Of a DNA stretch of 64,000 bases, positions 1-7,990 are shown piece after piece (the first letter of the stretch is position 1; the number at the start of each line of letters is the position of its first letter). A program made the translations under genes and the position numbers. The notes beneath the pieces were generated by a model that was given only the letters and a program-made list of their open reading frames with translations, was not told where the DNA came from and did not search any database. The stretch is from Candidatus Thiosymbion ectosymbiont of Catanema sp. Cochon2018. Lineage in GTDB: Bacteria; Pseudomonadota; Gammaproteobacteria; Chromatiales; Chromatiaceae. Location of the stretch: the NCBI GenBank assembly GCA_011392765.1, contig WYCW01000002.1:404917-468916 (forward strand). The letters are read 5' to 3'.

Positions 1-149
1 AGATAATAGATGCCGGTGGAGCACCAGCGAGATTTCCCTTGCATGTCCAAAGCGAGAGGAGAACGGTAAGTGCGCCTGAAAAAGCCTCCTTCGGGGTGAG
101 GAGTCAATTGTAATCGATCAATGATGTTCTGATATGGATTAGCCCGCAT
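1..149 (-). CDS. Cupin superfamily DUF985 protein, N-terminal part (runs off left edge)
   Basis: Reading the minus strand from the ATG at 149 gives about 50 open codons to the window edge. The translation contains LTPHPEGGFFRRTYRS followed by a STGIYYL-like strand. This is the N-terminal signature of the DUF985 (cupin_5) family, small single-cupin proteins of about 140-170 residues whose substrate is not established. The gene is co-directional with jetB and starts only 38 bases after the jetB stop, so it occupies the place where jetC would be expected. The rest of the cupin barrel lies outside the window. The family call rests on the motif. Co-transcription with jetAB is inferred from spacing only. 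Confidence 0.8.
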   Translation of the reverse strand, partial: MRANPYQNIIDRLQLTPHPEGGFFRRTYRSPLALDMQGKSRWCSTGIYY

Positions 150-187
150 GAAATCTACGAAACCTCAATTTCATTTCTCTGCGGGAA

Positions 188-844
188 TCATGGGTCTTGC
201 CCGCGGTCGGCCTCGGCATGGTGGGTGAAGGCCGCCAGCAGGTTTTGCAGATTGGCCGGATTGGCCACGTGTACGATCAAGGGCCGAACCCGCACCTGCT
301 CGTCGTCGTCGACCTCCGAAACCAGCCCGTGGCCACGCAGCTGCTCCAGCAACAGCCGCAGGCGCTTGTCGTCCTGGCGATCGCTGCCGGTCTCGCCCAG
401 AAAATGGTTCAGCTCCGGCAGCAGCTGGTCCAAATGGACTACGGCCGCCTCGTCGCCGATCCCCTTGTCCACCTCGTGGGCAACGTAGAAGCGGCGCAGG
501 ATGGCCACCAGCAGGGACTGCTCGAGATTGAGCCGCTGGCGGCGTACCAGGGGATGGCTCCATTGCTCGCGGTCGCCGTCGTCATAGCCATCGACGACCC
601 GGATGAAGGCGAGCCCCCGCACATCATCGATCTGCAGGCACAGATCCAAGACCTCCAGCAGGCCGTCGATGGTGGCGCGGGCGGTCAGCGCAGTGCGATA
701 CAGGTTCGGCTTGCGCGCGGCCTCCAGCACGCCGGACCTGAGCAGCTCCTGCACGCAGTCCTTGACGGTGCGCTCGACCGCAGGGGGTTGCGAGGGAGAA
801 TCCGCCGCGTCGCTGGTATGGGTGCTCTCGACTACCGATAACAT
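188..844 (-). CDS. jetB: JetB-like (DUF4194, MksE/MukE-like) Wadjet subunit
   Basis: A 218-residue protein with the look of DUF4194, the MukE/MksE-like winged-helix partner of SMC-type Wadjet complexes. In complete Wadjet systems JetA, JetB and JetC form a condensin-like complex that extrudes plasmid DNA and JetD cleaves it. It lies directly downstream of a clear jetA on the same strand, which is the main support for the call. The first 15 or so residues (MLSVVESTHTS region) are encoded inside a copy of a dispersed repeat (823-880), so the annotated start may have been altered and the ancestral start may be elsewhere. No jetC follows: the next gene is a cupin. The complex is therefore probably incomplete at this locus. 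Confidence 0.7.
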   Translation of the reverse strand: MLSVVESTHTSDAADSPSQPPAVERTVKDCVQELLRSGVLEAARKPNLYRTALTARATIDGLLEVLDLCLQIDDVRGLAFIRVVDGYDDGDREQWSHPLVRRQRLNLEQSLLVAILRRFYVAHEVDKGIGDEAAVVHLDQLLPELNHFLGETGSDRQDDKRLRLLLEQLRGHGLVSEVDDDEQVRVRPLIVHVANPANLQNLLAAFTHHAEADRGQDP

Positions 845-880
845 CGAACTGACAGGACCCTCGCAGAAGATTTATCCGCA
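823..880. repeat. Dispersed repeat family R6, copy in the jetA-jetB junction
   Basis: About 58 bases starting GCTCTCGACTACCGATAACA and ending near TTATCCGC. They match copies at about 12345-12425, 29800-29900 and, reverse-complemented, 55297-55395. Here the repeat separates jetA from jetB and contributes the first codons of jetB. Confidence 0.8.
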
Positions 881-901
881 GCGGCAAAAAAAGTAACTTC
901 C

Positions 902-2392
902 TTACAGATCCAACTCGATCCCGGCTACCGCCTCGGCATCCAGTGCCACCCGTGGCAGGGTGAAGCGGGTTCGCCTGCCCCGTAGGTCGTCCAGTTCCAG
1001 CCACTCCTCGCCGGCGATCGGCAGCTCTACTTCCAGGGCCATGGTCAGCCACAGCGCCAGCGCTTCCAGGTCGTGACTCGGCGGCAATCGGCGCGCGATC
1101 TCGGCAATGGTCATGGGGCGGTCCTCGGCGGTCAACAGCCGGCGTGTCTCCTCGACCAACGCGCGCCGGTCGAGGGCATCGAAGGCCGACCAGAAGTCGT
1201 CGTCCATTTCATCCAGATCGGTGGTCCGCTCAATCAGCTCCAGGACCGGTTGGAGGCCATCCTCCAGGTCCTTGAACCGCAGCCGCTCCACCAACGGCAG
1301 ACTGCCGTTGGGAAAGCCCAGCGGCGGCAGCGGGCCGGGTGCCCGACGCAGTGCCTGCCGGGACCAGTCGATGGCAGCCGCCTGGGCGAGAATCTCGTTC
1401 AGCAGTTGACCCACCCGATGATGCTCGCTCGCCAGTCCGGTGCGCAGAAAACCCTTTAAGTCACGCTCGCCGCGGGCGCGCGCCTCGATCACCACGGCAC
1501 TCTCGTCCACCAGGCGCATCACCAGCCACCGCAGATCGGACCGCTGCTCGCGGTTCAACGCCTTGTGCAGCTGGGGACGATCCGTCAACGAGCGGATCTG
1601 TTGCTTCATATTTTCCAGCTCGAGGCTGCGGGTCAGCTGCTGTTGAAAGGCATCGAATACCTGACCCTCGTCAGTCTGCAGCAAGGCGTCCTGGCTGTCC
1701 AACAGGGTATCTACGATCTGCCCGCGATGGCTGTCCTGACTGACTACGGACTCGCGCAGCCGCTGGTCGGCCGCACGGTAAGAGTCCTCCACGCGGCGAA
1801 AATCGTTGCGGAGACCCATGGACAGGGCATAGACCTCACGAATCGCCTCGATCGCCGCCTGCTCGGACAAGACCTCCACCTCGCCTTGCTCCACGGCCGC
1901 CAGCTCGGTCTCCAAGGCCGCGATCCGGTTTCTGAGCAGCTTGGCCCTGGTATCCGGGTCGGGATTCAGCCGAAACTCCAGGTTCTCGATTTCCCGCTGC
2001 ACGATGGACAGCCTCGAGGCGGTCGAGGTCATGATGCGATTGTCCAGTCCATCGACAAACCGAAACGCTGCCTCCAGCGCATCGGTGGCGATCAGTTGGC
2101 CGTCCCGCTCCAGAACCAGTTCCTGCCGAATCCACTGCCGGATCTCGCGCCGTGCCAGGAGGCGATAGTCCTCGTCGCACTCGATCTCCCCCGCCTCATG
2201 TGCCAACTGCAGGGACTCGCTCAACAGCTGTTGGGCAGCGTCCAGATCAATGCCATTGATCTGCTCGTCGAACAGCGCCTGCAACGAGCCGATCACCAGT
2301 GGTCCGTTACGAGCCGCCAACAGACGCCAGGCGGGGTGTTGCTTTCTCAGACCCAGCAGGTAGCGACCGCGGGTTTTCGAGGCCTCAGTCAT
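902..2392 (-). CDS. jetA: JetA-like (DUF3375, MksF/MukF-like) Wadjet subunit
   Basis: A 496-residue protein with the hallmarks of DUF3375: an N-terminal region with PAWRLLAARNGPLVIGSL, a central part with LSIVQREIENLEFRLNPDP and paired helices that would form coiled coil, and VLSEQAAIEAIREVYALS. DUF3375 is JetA, the kleisin-like MukF/MksF homologue of Wadjet anti-plasmid systems. The length fits the family. The protein would act in the cytoplasm, bridging the SMC heads together with JetB. The jetB gene follows after 57 bases that contain a dispersed repeat; in intact systems these genes are normally packed tightly. Upstream is a field of repeats rather than another jet gene. Family assignment is strong, but whether the system works without jetC and jetD nearby is doubtful. 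Confidence 0.85.
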   Translation of the reverse strand: MTEASKTRGRYLLGLRKQHPAWRLLAARNGPLVIGSLQALFDEQINGIDLDAAQQLLSESLQLAHEAGEIECDEDYRLLARREIRQWIRQELVLERDGQLIATDALEAAFRFVDGLDNRIMTSTASRLSIVQREIENLEFRLNPDPDTRAKLLRNRIAALETELAAVEQGEVEVLSEQAAIEAIREVYALSMGLRNDFRRVEDSYRAADQRLRESVVSQDSHRGQIVDTLLDSQDALLQTDEGQVFDAFQQQLTRSLELENMKQQIRSLTDRPQLHKALNREQRSDLRWLVMRLVDESAVVIEARARGERDLKGFLRTGLASEHHRVGQLLNEILAQAAAIDWSRQALRRAPGPLPPLGFPNGSLPLVERLRFKDLEDGLQPVLELIERTTDLDEMDDDFWSAFDALDRRALVEETRRLLTAEDRPMTIAEIARRLPPSHDLEALALWLTMALEVELPIAGEEWLELDDLRGRRTRFTLPRVALDAEAVAGIELDL

Positions 2393-3054
2393 TTCCGTCG
2401 GTGGCCTCGACCCTATCCTTTATCCACCGATTATGCAGATTGTCCCGGATTGTTTCGTTTTTCATCTGTGAAAATCTGCGTAATCCGCGGAGTTGAAAAC
2501 GCAGGTAGTGGCTGATGTATCCCCACATTATTCCAATATAAAACAACAAGTTATAGCGAGGCCAACAAAATCGTTGGGCACACCGCCGGGGCGCGAGTCT
2601 TTTCCGGGCCGCACCAGCAAAGTACCAGTGCCCCGGCGGTTTTGCCCAACCTACTTGGCTGGTTTGTGGGGATACCTCAGAGGTAGTGGTCATTTTTCAA
2701 GTGGTGGGGTCGAGTCTTCGCATGATGGAACGACTCCGATCGCTGTGCATAAAACCGGAGACAAACAATCATATCGTAGCGCAGGCATCCCGCCTGCAAG
2801 TGGACGCCGGCAAAATGGCAGACGGGACGCCTGCGCTACCGGGAGAGAGTCTGCGCCGAGCGCAGCGAGGGGGGCTTGGGGAGCGGGGATCGAATCGGTT
2901 CCCACTTAAAACTTACCCGCCACCTTCACGTGCAACGGGTATATACGCACTCGGAATGAATCCGCGCCGGACAAATCGGATCGGGAACAGCAGGCTCACC
3001 CCACCCCGGAGATAGCCACCAGCCAAGCGCAGGAGAGCAAATCACAGCGTCGTA
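2393..3054. repeat. Repeat-filled intergenic region with an R5 copy
   Basis: No gene is evident. An R5-type stretch (2430-2490) holds degenerate copies of the CAGATT / AATCTGCG inverted motif also seen near 4490, 12560 and 32885. A MITE-like element follows (separate entry). At 2887-2925 a block containing GAATCGGTTCCCACTTAAAA recurs at 47870-47910. Confidence 0.65.
2513..2679. repeat. MITE-like element R7 with terminal inverted repeats
   Basis: The left end TGATGTATCCCCACA (2513-2527) is mirrored by TGTGGGGATACCTCA (2665-2679). The first 45 or so bases, including TATTCCAATATAAAACAACA, recur almost unchanged at 27021-27065. There is no coding capacity. The element is about 167 bases, a typical MITE size. 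Its transposase source is not identifiable here. Confidence 0.65.
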
Positions 3055-3222
3055 TTATCCGCCGACGCTGCCGGCGGTCTGGGTTTGCTTGGCGATGGGG
3101 ATCCGGTCTACGCCGTAGTAGACATTGATCTGGTAGGCCAGGGTGACGGACATCCCCAACGTGACCAGGATCAAGAGCACGGAAAACAGATCAGGCTTAC
3201 GCCGCTTACGTTCGTAGAACAT
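3055..3222 (-). CDS. Small single-pass membrane protein, unrecognised
   Basis: A 55-residue ORF beginning MFYERKRRKPDLFSVLLILV. A basic N-terminus precedes one hydrophobic helix (about residues 12-30), and the tail is short and polar, so it is probably an inner-membrane protein with the N-terminus inside. I chose the ATG at 3222 because the longer upstream extension has no protein-like character. It is divergent from apaH, with about 190 bases between them. I do not recognise a family. Confidence 0.45.
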   Translation of the reverse strand: MFYERKRRKPDLFSVLLILVTLGMSVTLAYQINVYYGVDRIPIAKQTQTAGSVGG

Positions 3223-3413
3223 AGACGTACCGACGAAATACTGAATTTCAAGACTCTGTAAAACGCGAATTTTACAACACTTACGAAACAAATAAAGCAT
3301 AATTCCTAAGAAACGGAAACCCCCTCCGGCAGGTATCCGTCTCGATCCTCGACCCTCCCCGGCACTTTCCGGGGACAGCTTCGGTCGGAAGATCAGGCAA
3401 CGGCACAGCATCC

Positions 3414-4229
3414 ATGGCAACTTACGCGATCGGTGATATCCAGGGCTGTTACGAAAGGCTGCTGCGGCTGCTCGACGAGCTTCGCTTCGATCCGGTCCGA
3501 GACCAGCTCTGGTTGGTCGGCGATCTGGTCAATCGGGGACCTGATTCCCTGGCGACTTTGCGTTTTGTCAAGGGACTCGGGGATCGTGCCCTGACGGTCC
3601 TCGGTAACCACGATCTACACCTGCTCGCGCTTGCGGTCGAGGGCTCGAGACCGGCAAGAGAGAGCGACCTCGACCCGATACTCCAGGCCCCGGACCGGGA
3701 CGAGTTGCTGCACTGGCTGCGTGGCCGGCCGTTGCTGCATTTCGACGAGCGCAAGGGGTTCGCCCTCGTCCACGCAGGGCTCCCGCCGCAGTGGGACCTT
3801 CGCGACGCTTTGTCCTGCGCCCGCGAGGTGGAGGCAGTGCTTCAGGACCCCGATTATCCGGACTACCTACGCGCCATGTACGGCAGCGAGCCCGCCCGCT
3901 GGTCTAACTCGCTTTCCGGTATGGATCGCCTGCGCTTCATCACCAACTGCTTCACCCGACTCCGTTACTGCACCGCCGACGGGACCCTGGCCCTGAAAGA
4001 GAAGGGCGCACCAGGCTCCCAGGCCCCCGGGCACCTGCCCTGGTTCGAAGTACCGGGTCGGGCGACCAGGGATATACGCATCATCTTCGGACATTGGTCG
4101 ACGCTAGGCTATGCGACCGACTACAACACCTGGGCATTGGATACCGGTTGTGTATGGCAAGGTCGGCTGACCGCGATTCGGGTCCGTCGAAAAAAACCCA
4201 TCGAGCCCATTTCCGTCCCTTGCCCATGA
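3414..4229 (+). CDS. apaH: Bis(5'-nucleosyl)-tetraphosphatase, symmetrical (ApaH)
   Basis: A 271-residue metallophosphatase that hydrolyses Ap4A symmetrically to two ADP. The metal-binding motifs are in order: GDIQGCY at residues 7-13, GDLVNRGPDS at about 36-45 and GNHD at about 63-66, with later conserved histidines in the LVHAGLPP and FGHWS segments. Length and motif order match enterobacterial ApaH. The enzyme is cytoplasmic. It removes dinucleoside polyphosphates and has been linked to removal of Np4 caps from RNA. The gene stands alone: a divergent small ORF lies upstream and a repeat downstream. The usual ksgA-apaG context is absent from the window. Confidence 0.95.
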   Translation: MATYAIGDIQGCYERLLRLLDELRFDPVRDQLWLVGDLVNRGPDSLATLRFVKGLGDRALTVLGNHDLHLLALAVEGSRPARESDLDPILQAPDRDELLHWLRGRPLLHFDERKGFALVHAGLPPQWDLRDALSCAREVEAVLQDPDYPDYLRAMYGSEPARWSNSLSGMDRLRFITNCFTRLRYCTADGTLALKEKGAPGSQAPGHLPWFEVPGRATRDIRIIFGHWSTLGYATDYNTWALDTGCVWQGRLTAIRVRRKKPIEPISVPCP

Positions 4230-4238
4230 TCCCTGGTC

Positions 4239-4300
4239 GGTAAAGATTCAGGTCCCTCAAGGATCCTAGCGAGGCTTCGCCTCAGACCGACGAGCCGTGA
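4239..4300. repeat. Dispersed repeat family R4, copy 1
   Basis: GGTAAAGATTCAGGTCCCTC followed by GGATCCTAGCGAGGCTTCGC and a CTCAGACCGACGAG segment. The same block recurs at 14491-14580, 26410-26502, 26678-26740 and in part at 26236-26276. The remaining bases up to glnS (4301-4583) hold an R5-type motif near 4490-4541 and nothing else that I recognise. Confidence 0.75.
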
Positions 4301-4583
4301 TCATCGCTCTATCGCTATCGAAAGCGGAACCGTGATCGTGGTCGTGATCGTAATCGGCGACGCCAGGCAAAGCGGGCAGGGAAAACCAGATGTCTACGGG
4401 TTTCGACCCGGCACCTGGCCGGGACCTCTGGATGCCCCGGCGGCTTTGCCTAACCTGCTCCGTGCGTTTCCCGGAAACCTCGTTAGGATTGTTATAGATT
4501 ATATTGTTTCTCATCTGCGAGAATTTGCATAATCTGTGGGGTTGCATCGTCCATCCGATTCCTGTCCCAACAGCCGCGTCCAG

Positions 4584-6275
4584 ATGTCCGAGAAAGAAGA
4601 CCCGAGAAAGACCAATTTCATTCGTCAGATCATCGACGAGGATCTGGCCCGAGGGAAGCACACGCGAATCGCCACCCGCTTTCCGCCGGAGCCGAACGGT
4701 TATCTGCACATTGGACATGCCAAGTCCATCGTGCTCAATTTCGGTGTCGCGCGGGACTACCAGGGCACCTGCAACCTGCGTTTCGACGACACCAATCCGC
4801 ACAAGGAAAACCTGGAGTACGTAGAGGCGATCAAGGAAGACGTGCATTGGCTGGGCTACGATTGGGGAGAACGGCTCTACTTCGCCTCCGACTACTTCGA
4901 GCAGCTCTATGGGTTTGCCGTCGAGCTGATCGAGCAAGGCCGGGCCTACGTCTGCGAGCTGGACGCAGAGCGGATGCGCGAGTACCGCGGGACCCTGACC
5001 GAGCCGGGGCGGGAGAGCCCCTACCGGGAACGCCCGCCGGCGGAGAACCTGGACCTCTTCGCACGCATGCGGGCCGGAGAGTTCCCCGATGGGACCCTGA
5101 CCCTGCGGGCCAGGATCGACATGGCCTCGCCCAACCTCAACCTGCGTGATCCTGTCCTCTACCGCATCCGCCATGGGGTGATCCATCACCAGACGGGCGG
5201 CGAGTGGTGCTTATATCCCACGTATGATTACACCCACCCGATCTCGGATGCCCTCGAAGGGATCACCCATTCCCTCTGTACCCTGGAGTTCGAGGACCAC
5301 CGGCCCCTCTACGATTGGGTGATCGCCAACACCTCGGTGCCCTGTCGGCCGCGCCAGATCGAGTTTTCCAGGCTCAATCTCGAGTACACGGTGATGAGCA
5401 AGCGCCGGCTGACCCAACTGGTGGACGAAGGCTTGGTCACGGGCTGGGACGACCCGCGCATGCCCAGTATCGCCGGGCTGCGGCGACGCGGCTATACCCC
5501 GGAGGCCATCCGCACCTTCTGCGAACGCATCGGTGTGACCAAGGCCGACAACCTGGTGGAGATGGCCATGCTGGAGAGCGCCATCCGCGAGGACCTGGAC
5601 CGCAACGCCCCGCGTGCCATGGCGGTGTTGCGGCCCCTCAAGTTGGTGGTGGAGAGCTATCCGGAGGATCGAACCGAGATGCTCACCGTGCCCAATCACC
5701 CTAAGGATGTGACCACAGGGACACGAGCGCTTCCTTTCTCCAGGGAGCTCTACATCGACCGCAGCGACTTCATGGAAGAACCCGTCAAGGGGTTCAAGCG
5801 GCTCACCCTGGGCGGCGAGGTACGGTTGCGCCATGCCTACGTCATACGCTGTGTTGGGGTCGTCAAGGACCGGGCCGGAACGGTCGTCGAGCTGCGGTGT
5901 ACCCACGACCCCGACACCCTCGGCAAGAACCCGACGGATCGCAAGGTCAAGGGCGTCATCCACTGGGTCTCGGCGTCGCATGCGGTAGCGGCGGAGGTGC
6001 GGCTCTATGATCGGCTGTTTTCGGTACCGGAGCCCGGAGAAGGGGGCCGGGATTTTCACGCCGACCTGAACCCGGATTCCCTGCAGGTCTTAACCCACTG
6101 CTTGCTGGAGCCGGGCCTGACAAAAATCGCGCCGGGCAACCGCTTTCAGTTCGAGCGCGAGGGCTATTTCGTCGTAGACCCGGACTCCCGTCCCGGCCGG
6201 CCAGTGTTCAATCGCACCGTGACCCTGCGCGATACCTGGGCTCAGAACCTGTTTACGATCTTTGTGTCAAAGTGA
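4584..6275 (+). CDS. glnS: Glutaminyl-tRNA synthetase (GlnS) with IS-encoded C-terminus
   Basis: A 563-residue class I aminoacyl-tRNA synthetase that charges tRNA-Gln. It has the HIGH motif at residues 42-45 inside [15 protein letters not shown], and the KMSKS-equivalent VMSK at 270-273. The C-terminal anticodon-binding beta-barrels end with [12 protein letters not shown], the normal end of the family. I start at the ATG at 4584, which gives the family-typical [11 protein letters not shown] opening; the frame stays open further upstream. After TWAQ the last nine residues (NLFTIFVSK) and the stop are encoded by the left terminal repeat of an IS5-family element. Only a few native residues can be missing and the domain is otherwise intact, so the enzyme is probably functional. 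Confidence 0.96.
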   Translation: MSEKEDPRKTNFIRQIIDEDLARGKHTRIATRFPPEPNGYLHIGHAKSIVLNFGVARDYQGTCNLRFDDTNPHKENLEYVEAIKEDVHWLGYDWGERLYFASDYFEQLYGFAVELIEQGRAYVCELDAERMREYRGTLTEPGRESPYRERPPAENLDLFARMRAGEFPDGTLTLRARIDMASPNLNLRDPVLYRIRHGVIHHQTGGEWCLYPTYDYTHPISDALEGITHSLCTLEFEDHRPLYDWVIANTSVPCRPRQIEFSRLNLEYTVMSKRRLTQLVDEGLVTGWDDPRMPSIAGLRRRGYTPEAIRTFCERIGVTKADNLVEMAMLESAIREDLDRNAPRAMAVLRPLKLVVESYPEDRTEMLTVPNHPKDVTTGTRALPFSRELYIDRSDFMEEPVKGFKRLTLGGEVRLRHAYVIRCVGVVKDRAGTVVELRCTHDPDTLGKNPTDRKVKGVIHWVSASHAVAAEVRLYDRLFSVPEPGEGGRDFHADLNPDSLQVLTHCLLEPGLTKIAPGNRFQFEREGYFVVDPDSRPGRPVFNRTVTLRDTWAQNLFTIFVSK

Positions 6276-6407
6276 TTTTGGTCGTGGTAAATTTTTAGCT
6301 GATAGCGTGGCTGATAGTCCAAATCCGCCGAGCGGCATAGCGGCCCAACCTACCCGCTACCAGTTAGAGATTTACTGCTACCGTGATTTTGACACCAAGA
6401 GAGAGCG

Positions 6408-6740
6408 ATGAGAAATTCCTACCCCAGTGATATAAGCCGAGAGCAGTTCGAGTCGATACAAGCTTTATTCGAGCAGGCCAGAAAGAAGACCAAGCCACGA
6501 GTAGTTGATTTATATAATGTTTTTTGCGCTATTTTGTATGTATTGAAAAGTGGCTGCCAATGGCGAATGCTCCCCCGTGATTTTCCGAAATGGCAGCTGG
6601 TGTATAAATACTTTCGTCACTGGAGTCAAAGACCCTCTGATGATGAGCGAAGCCTGCTGGAGCAGGCCTTAAAAAAATGTGGTTGGCGCGGCCCGTATCA
6701 ACCGTGGTCGGAACGAGAAGACAACCTTCGTGATCGTTGA
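6408..6740 (+). CDS. IS5-family transposase, ORF A (N-terminal part)
   Basis: A 110-residue protein of the DUF4096-like N-terminal transposase domain, with ISREQFESIQALFEQARKKT and the typical LKSGCQWRMLPRDFPKWQLV. It overlaps ORF B, which is in the +1 frame relative to it. An A-rich run at 6671-6677 (TTAAAAAAATG) lies at the start of the overlap and could serve as a slippage site, as in other two-ORF IS427 elements. Its own C-terminus (after about residue 97) no longer resembles the family, as expected if the functional product is a frameshift fusion. It is the DNA-binding portion of the transposase. Confidence 0.85.
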   Translation: MRNSYPSDISREQFESIQALFEQARKKTKPRVVDLYNVFCAILYVLKSGCQWRMLPRDFPKWQLVYKYFRHWSQRPSDDERSLLEQALKKCGWRGPYQPWSEREDNLRDR

Positions 6741-7200
6741 TGCACAAAGCGTAAAGAATACCGACACGGCAGAGCAGAAAGGTTATGACGCGGGGAAGAA
6801 GGTATCGGGAATTAAACGGCATCTTGCCGTGGATACGCAAGGGCTGCCCCATGCGATTGCCGTTACGACCGCGGAGGTTACCGATAGAGTAGGCGCACTG
6901 GTGGCTTTCTGTGAACATCGAGACCGCTTGTCAGCGGTGACGAACGTGCTGGTTGATGGCGGTTATACGGGGCAGCCATTTGCCGATGCCGTACAGAAAG
7001 CTCTGGGGGCGACGGTGGAGGTTGCCAAACGAAACGAGCTGCACACCTTTGCCGTGATGCCCAAACGGTGGGTGGTCGAGCGCTCTTTTGCTTGGTTGGA
7101 GAAGTGTCGAAGGTTATGGAAAAACTGCGAGCGAAAACTCAATACCAGCTTGCAATTTGTTACCTTGGCTTTTCTGGCCTTGTTACTCCAAAGATCGTAA
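6679..7200 (+). CDS. IS5-family transposase, ORF B (DDE catalytic part)
   Basis: Encodes the catalytic DDE domain: first Asp in VIVDAQSVKNTDT, second Asp in VDGGYTG, and the Glu in WVVERSFAWLEKCRRL, in the order known for IS4/IS5 transposases. The start is uncertain. A GTG at 6679 opens the frame, but the recognisable protein begins at GRNEKTTFVIVDAQ, and translation probably reaches it by frameshifting from ORF A. The gene ends eight bases before the right end of the element. No inactivating stop or deletion is visible, so the element may still be mobile. Confidence 0.85.
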   Translation: MVGAARINRGRNEKTTFVIVDAQSVKNTDTAEQKGYDAGKKVSGIKRHLAVDTQGLPHAIAVTTAEVTDRVGALVAFCEHRDRLSAVTNVLVDGGYTGQPFADAVQKALGATVEVAKRNELHTFAVMPKRWVVERSFAWLEKCRRLWKNCERKLNTSLQFVTLAFLALLLQRS

Positions 7201-7237
7201 ACAGGCTCTTAGAAACAGAACATACAAGGGTGGGCGA

Positions 7238-7500
7238 GTAGGATGCGGTGAGCGCGGTATACCGTAGCAGGATTACACCAATTCCGACCGCGAACCGCAT
7301 CGATGGTGCGGTGAGCGCGGTAGATCTTATCAGGATGACACGACGAGGGGGCGCGAACCGCATCAAGGGATGGCCCGTGCCCAACACCGGTATTGGGCAC
7401 GCCCACCGTCCACAGATGCGGTTCGCGCCTGGCGGTGGTGCAGTCCGGAAAGGACAACACACGCTCACCGCATCCTACGGGCTTTGCCCAACCTACGAAT
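7238..7500. repeat. Dispersed repeat family R1 cluster
   Basis: Contains GGATGCGGTGAGCGCGG, GCGAACCGCATC and a GTGCCCAACA/TTGGGCAC hairpin at about 7376-7400, and ends with the CGCATCCTACGGGCTTTGCC type tail. Related copies lie at 22296-22360, 29945-30035, 36543-36685, 46050-46240 and 59455-59660. No coding potential is supported. Confidence 0.8.
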
Positions 7501-7574
7501 CTACGAATCGCGCGAATAAGATCCCTCCCTTCGGTTCGGAATGACAAGTTCGCGAGGATTCGCGTGATTCGTAG
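7501..7574. repeat. Inverted repeat CTACGAATCGCGCGAA ... TTCGCGTGATTCGTAG
   Basis: About 16-base arms with one mismatch flank a loop of some 40 bases. A related structure with perfect arms is at 36497-36542. It lies between the R1 cluster and a pseudogene. Confidence 0.7.
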
Positions 7575-7668
7575 TTTTCTCTTCCGCATCGGTAAGTGGC
7601 CAATAGCCAACTTAACGGCATTGTACCTTATCCAACGAAAAGCCTCTAATATCGGAGACCTGGGTCCC

Positions 7669-7884
7669 ATGGCATTCAGTGATTTCAAGAATATTGGCGA
7701 TGTACAGAAAAAATATATGATTAAGTATAACGAGAATCCACATAGGGCAGTGTATGGGATTGTTACAGATGGCAATTTATGGCAATTTGGAAGGCTGACA
7801 GCAGATATATTTACTCGAAATTCAGAAAACTATACTATCGATAAACTCTCCAGGCTTTATGGAGCGTTGGAGTATCTTGCATAA
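7669..7884 (+). pseudogene. Internally deleted remnant of a type I restriction N-terminal-like hypothetical protein
   Basis: The 71 codons begin MAFSDFKNIGDVQKKYMIKY, then jump directly to a segment YGIVTDGNLWQFGRL and YTIDKLSRLYGALEYL. From memory, a family of hypothetical proteins common in cyanobacteria and sulfur bacteria has the first block at its N-terminus and the second at its C-terminus. A middle part carrying a PD-(D/E)XK-like core (as in HSDR_N) lies between them. That middle part is missing here, so I read this as a pseudogene with an in-frame internal deletion. The low GC compared with pssA next to it suggests acquisition. An intact small protein cannot be excluded. Confidence 0.5.
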
Positions 7885-7990
7885 TTAGTGGAACAAGACG
7901 AATCGAGTTGACAAAAAAATCCGGCCGATTTCCCCCGGAATCCCGGCGCGGGAATTCCTTCAATTCATCTATCGCCGATTCACCCTCGTA

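Larger units (their letters stand above)
6245..7208 (+). mobile_element. IS5-family insertion sequence (IS427-like), two ORFs
   Basis: The ends share a 17-base inverted match, CCTGTTTACGATCTTTG at 6248-6264 and its reverse complement at 7188-7204, extended by GAA/GAG at the tips. The element is about 964 bases, typical of the IS427 group. Flanking trinucleotides are TCA and TTA; both fit the TNA target preference but they are not identical, so a clean duplication is not shown. The left end lies on the 3' end of glnS. Two overlapping ORFs encode the DDE transposase. Confidence 0.85.

Noticed and set aside
4266-5189. Minus-strand 307-codon ORF opposite the start of glnS
   Set aside because: It is antisense to conserved GlnS sequence including the HIGH motif and shows no independent motif.
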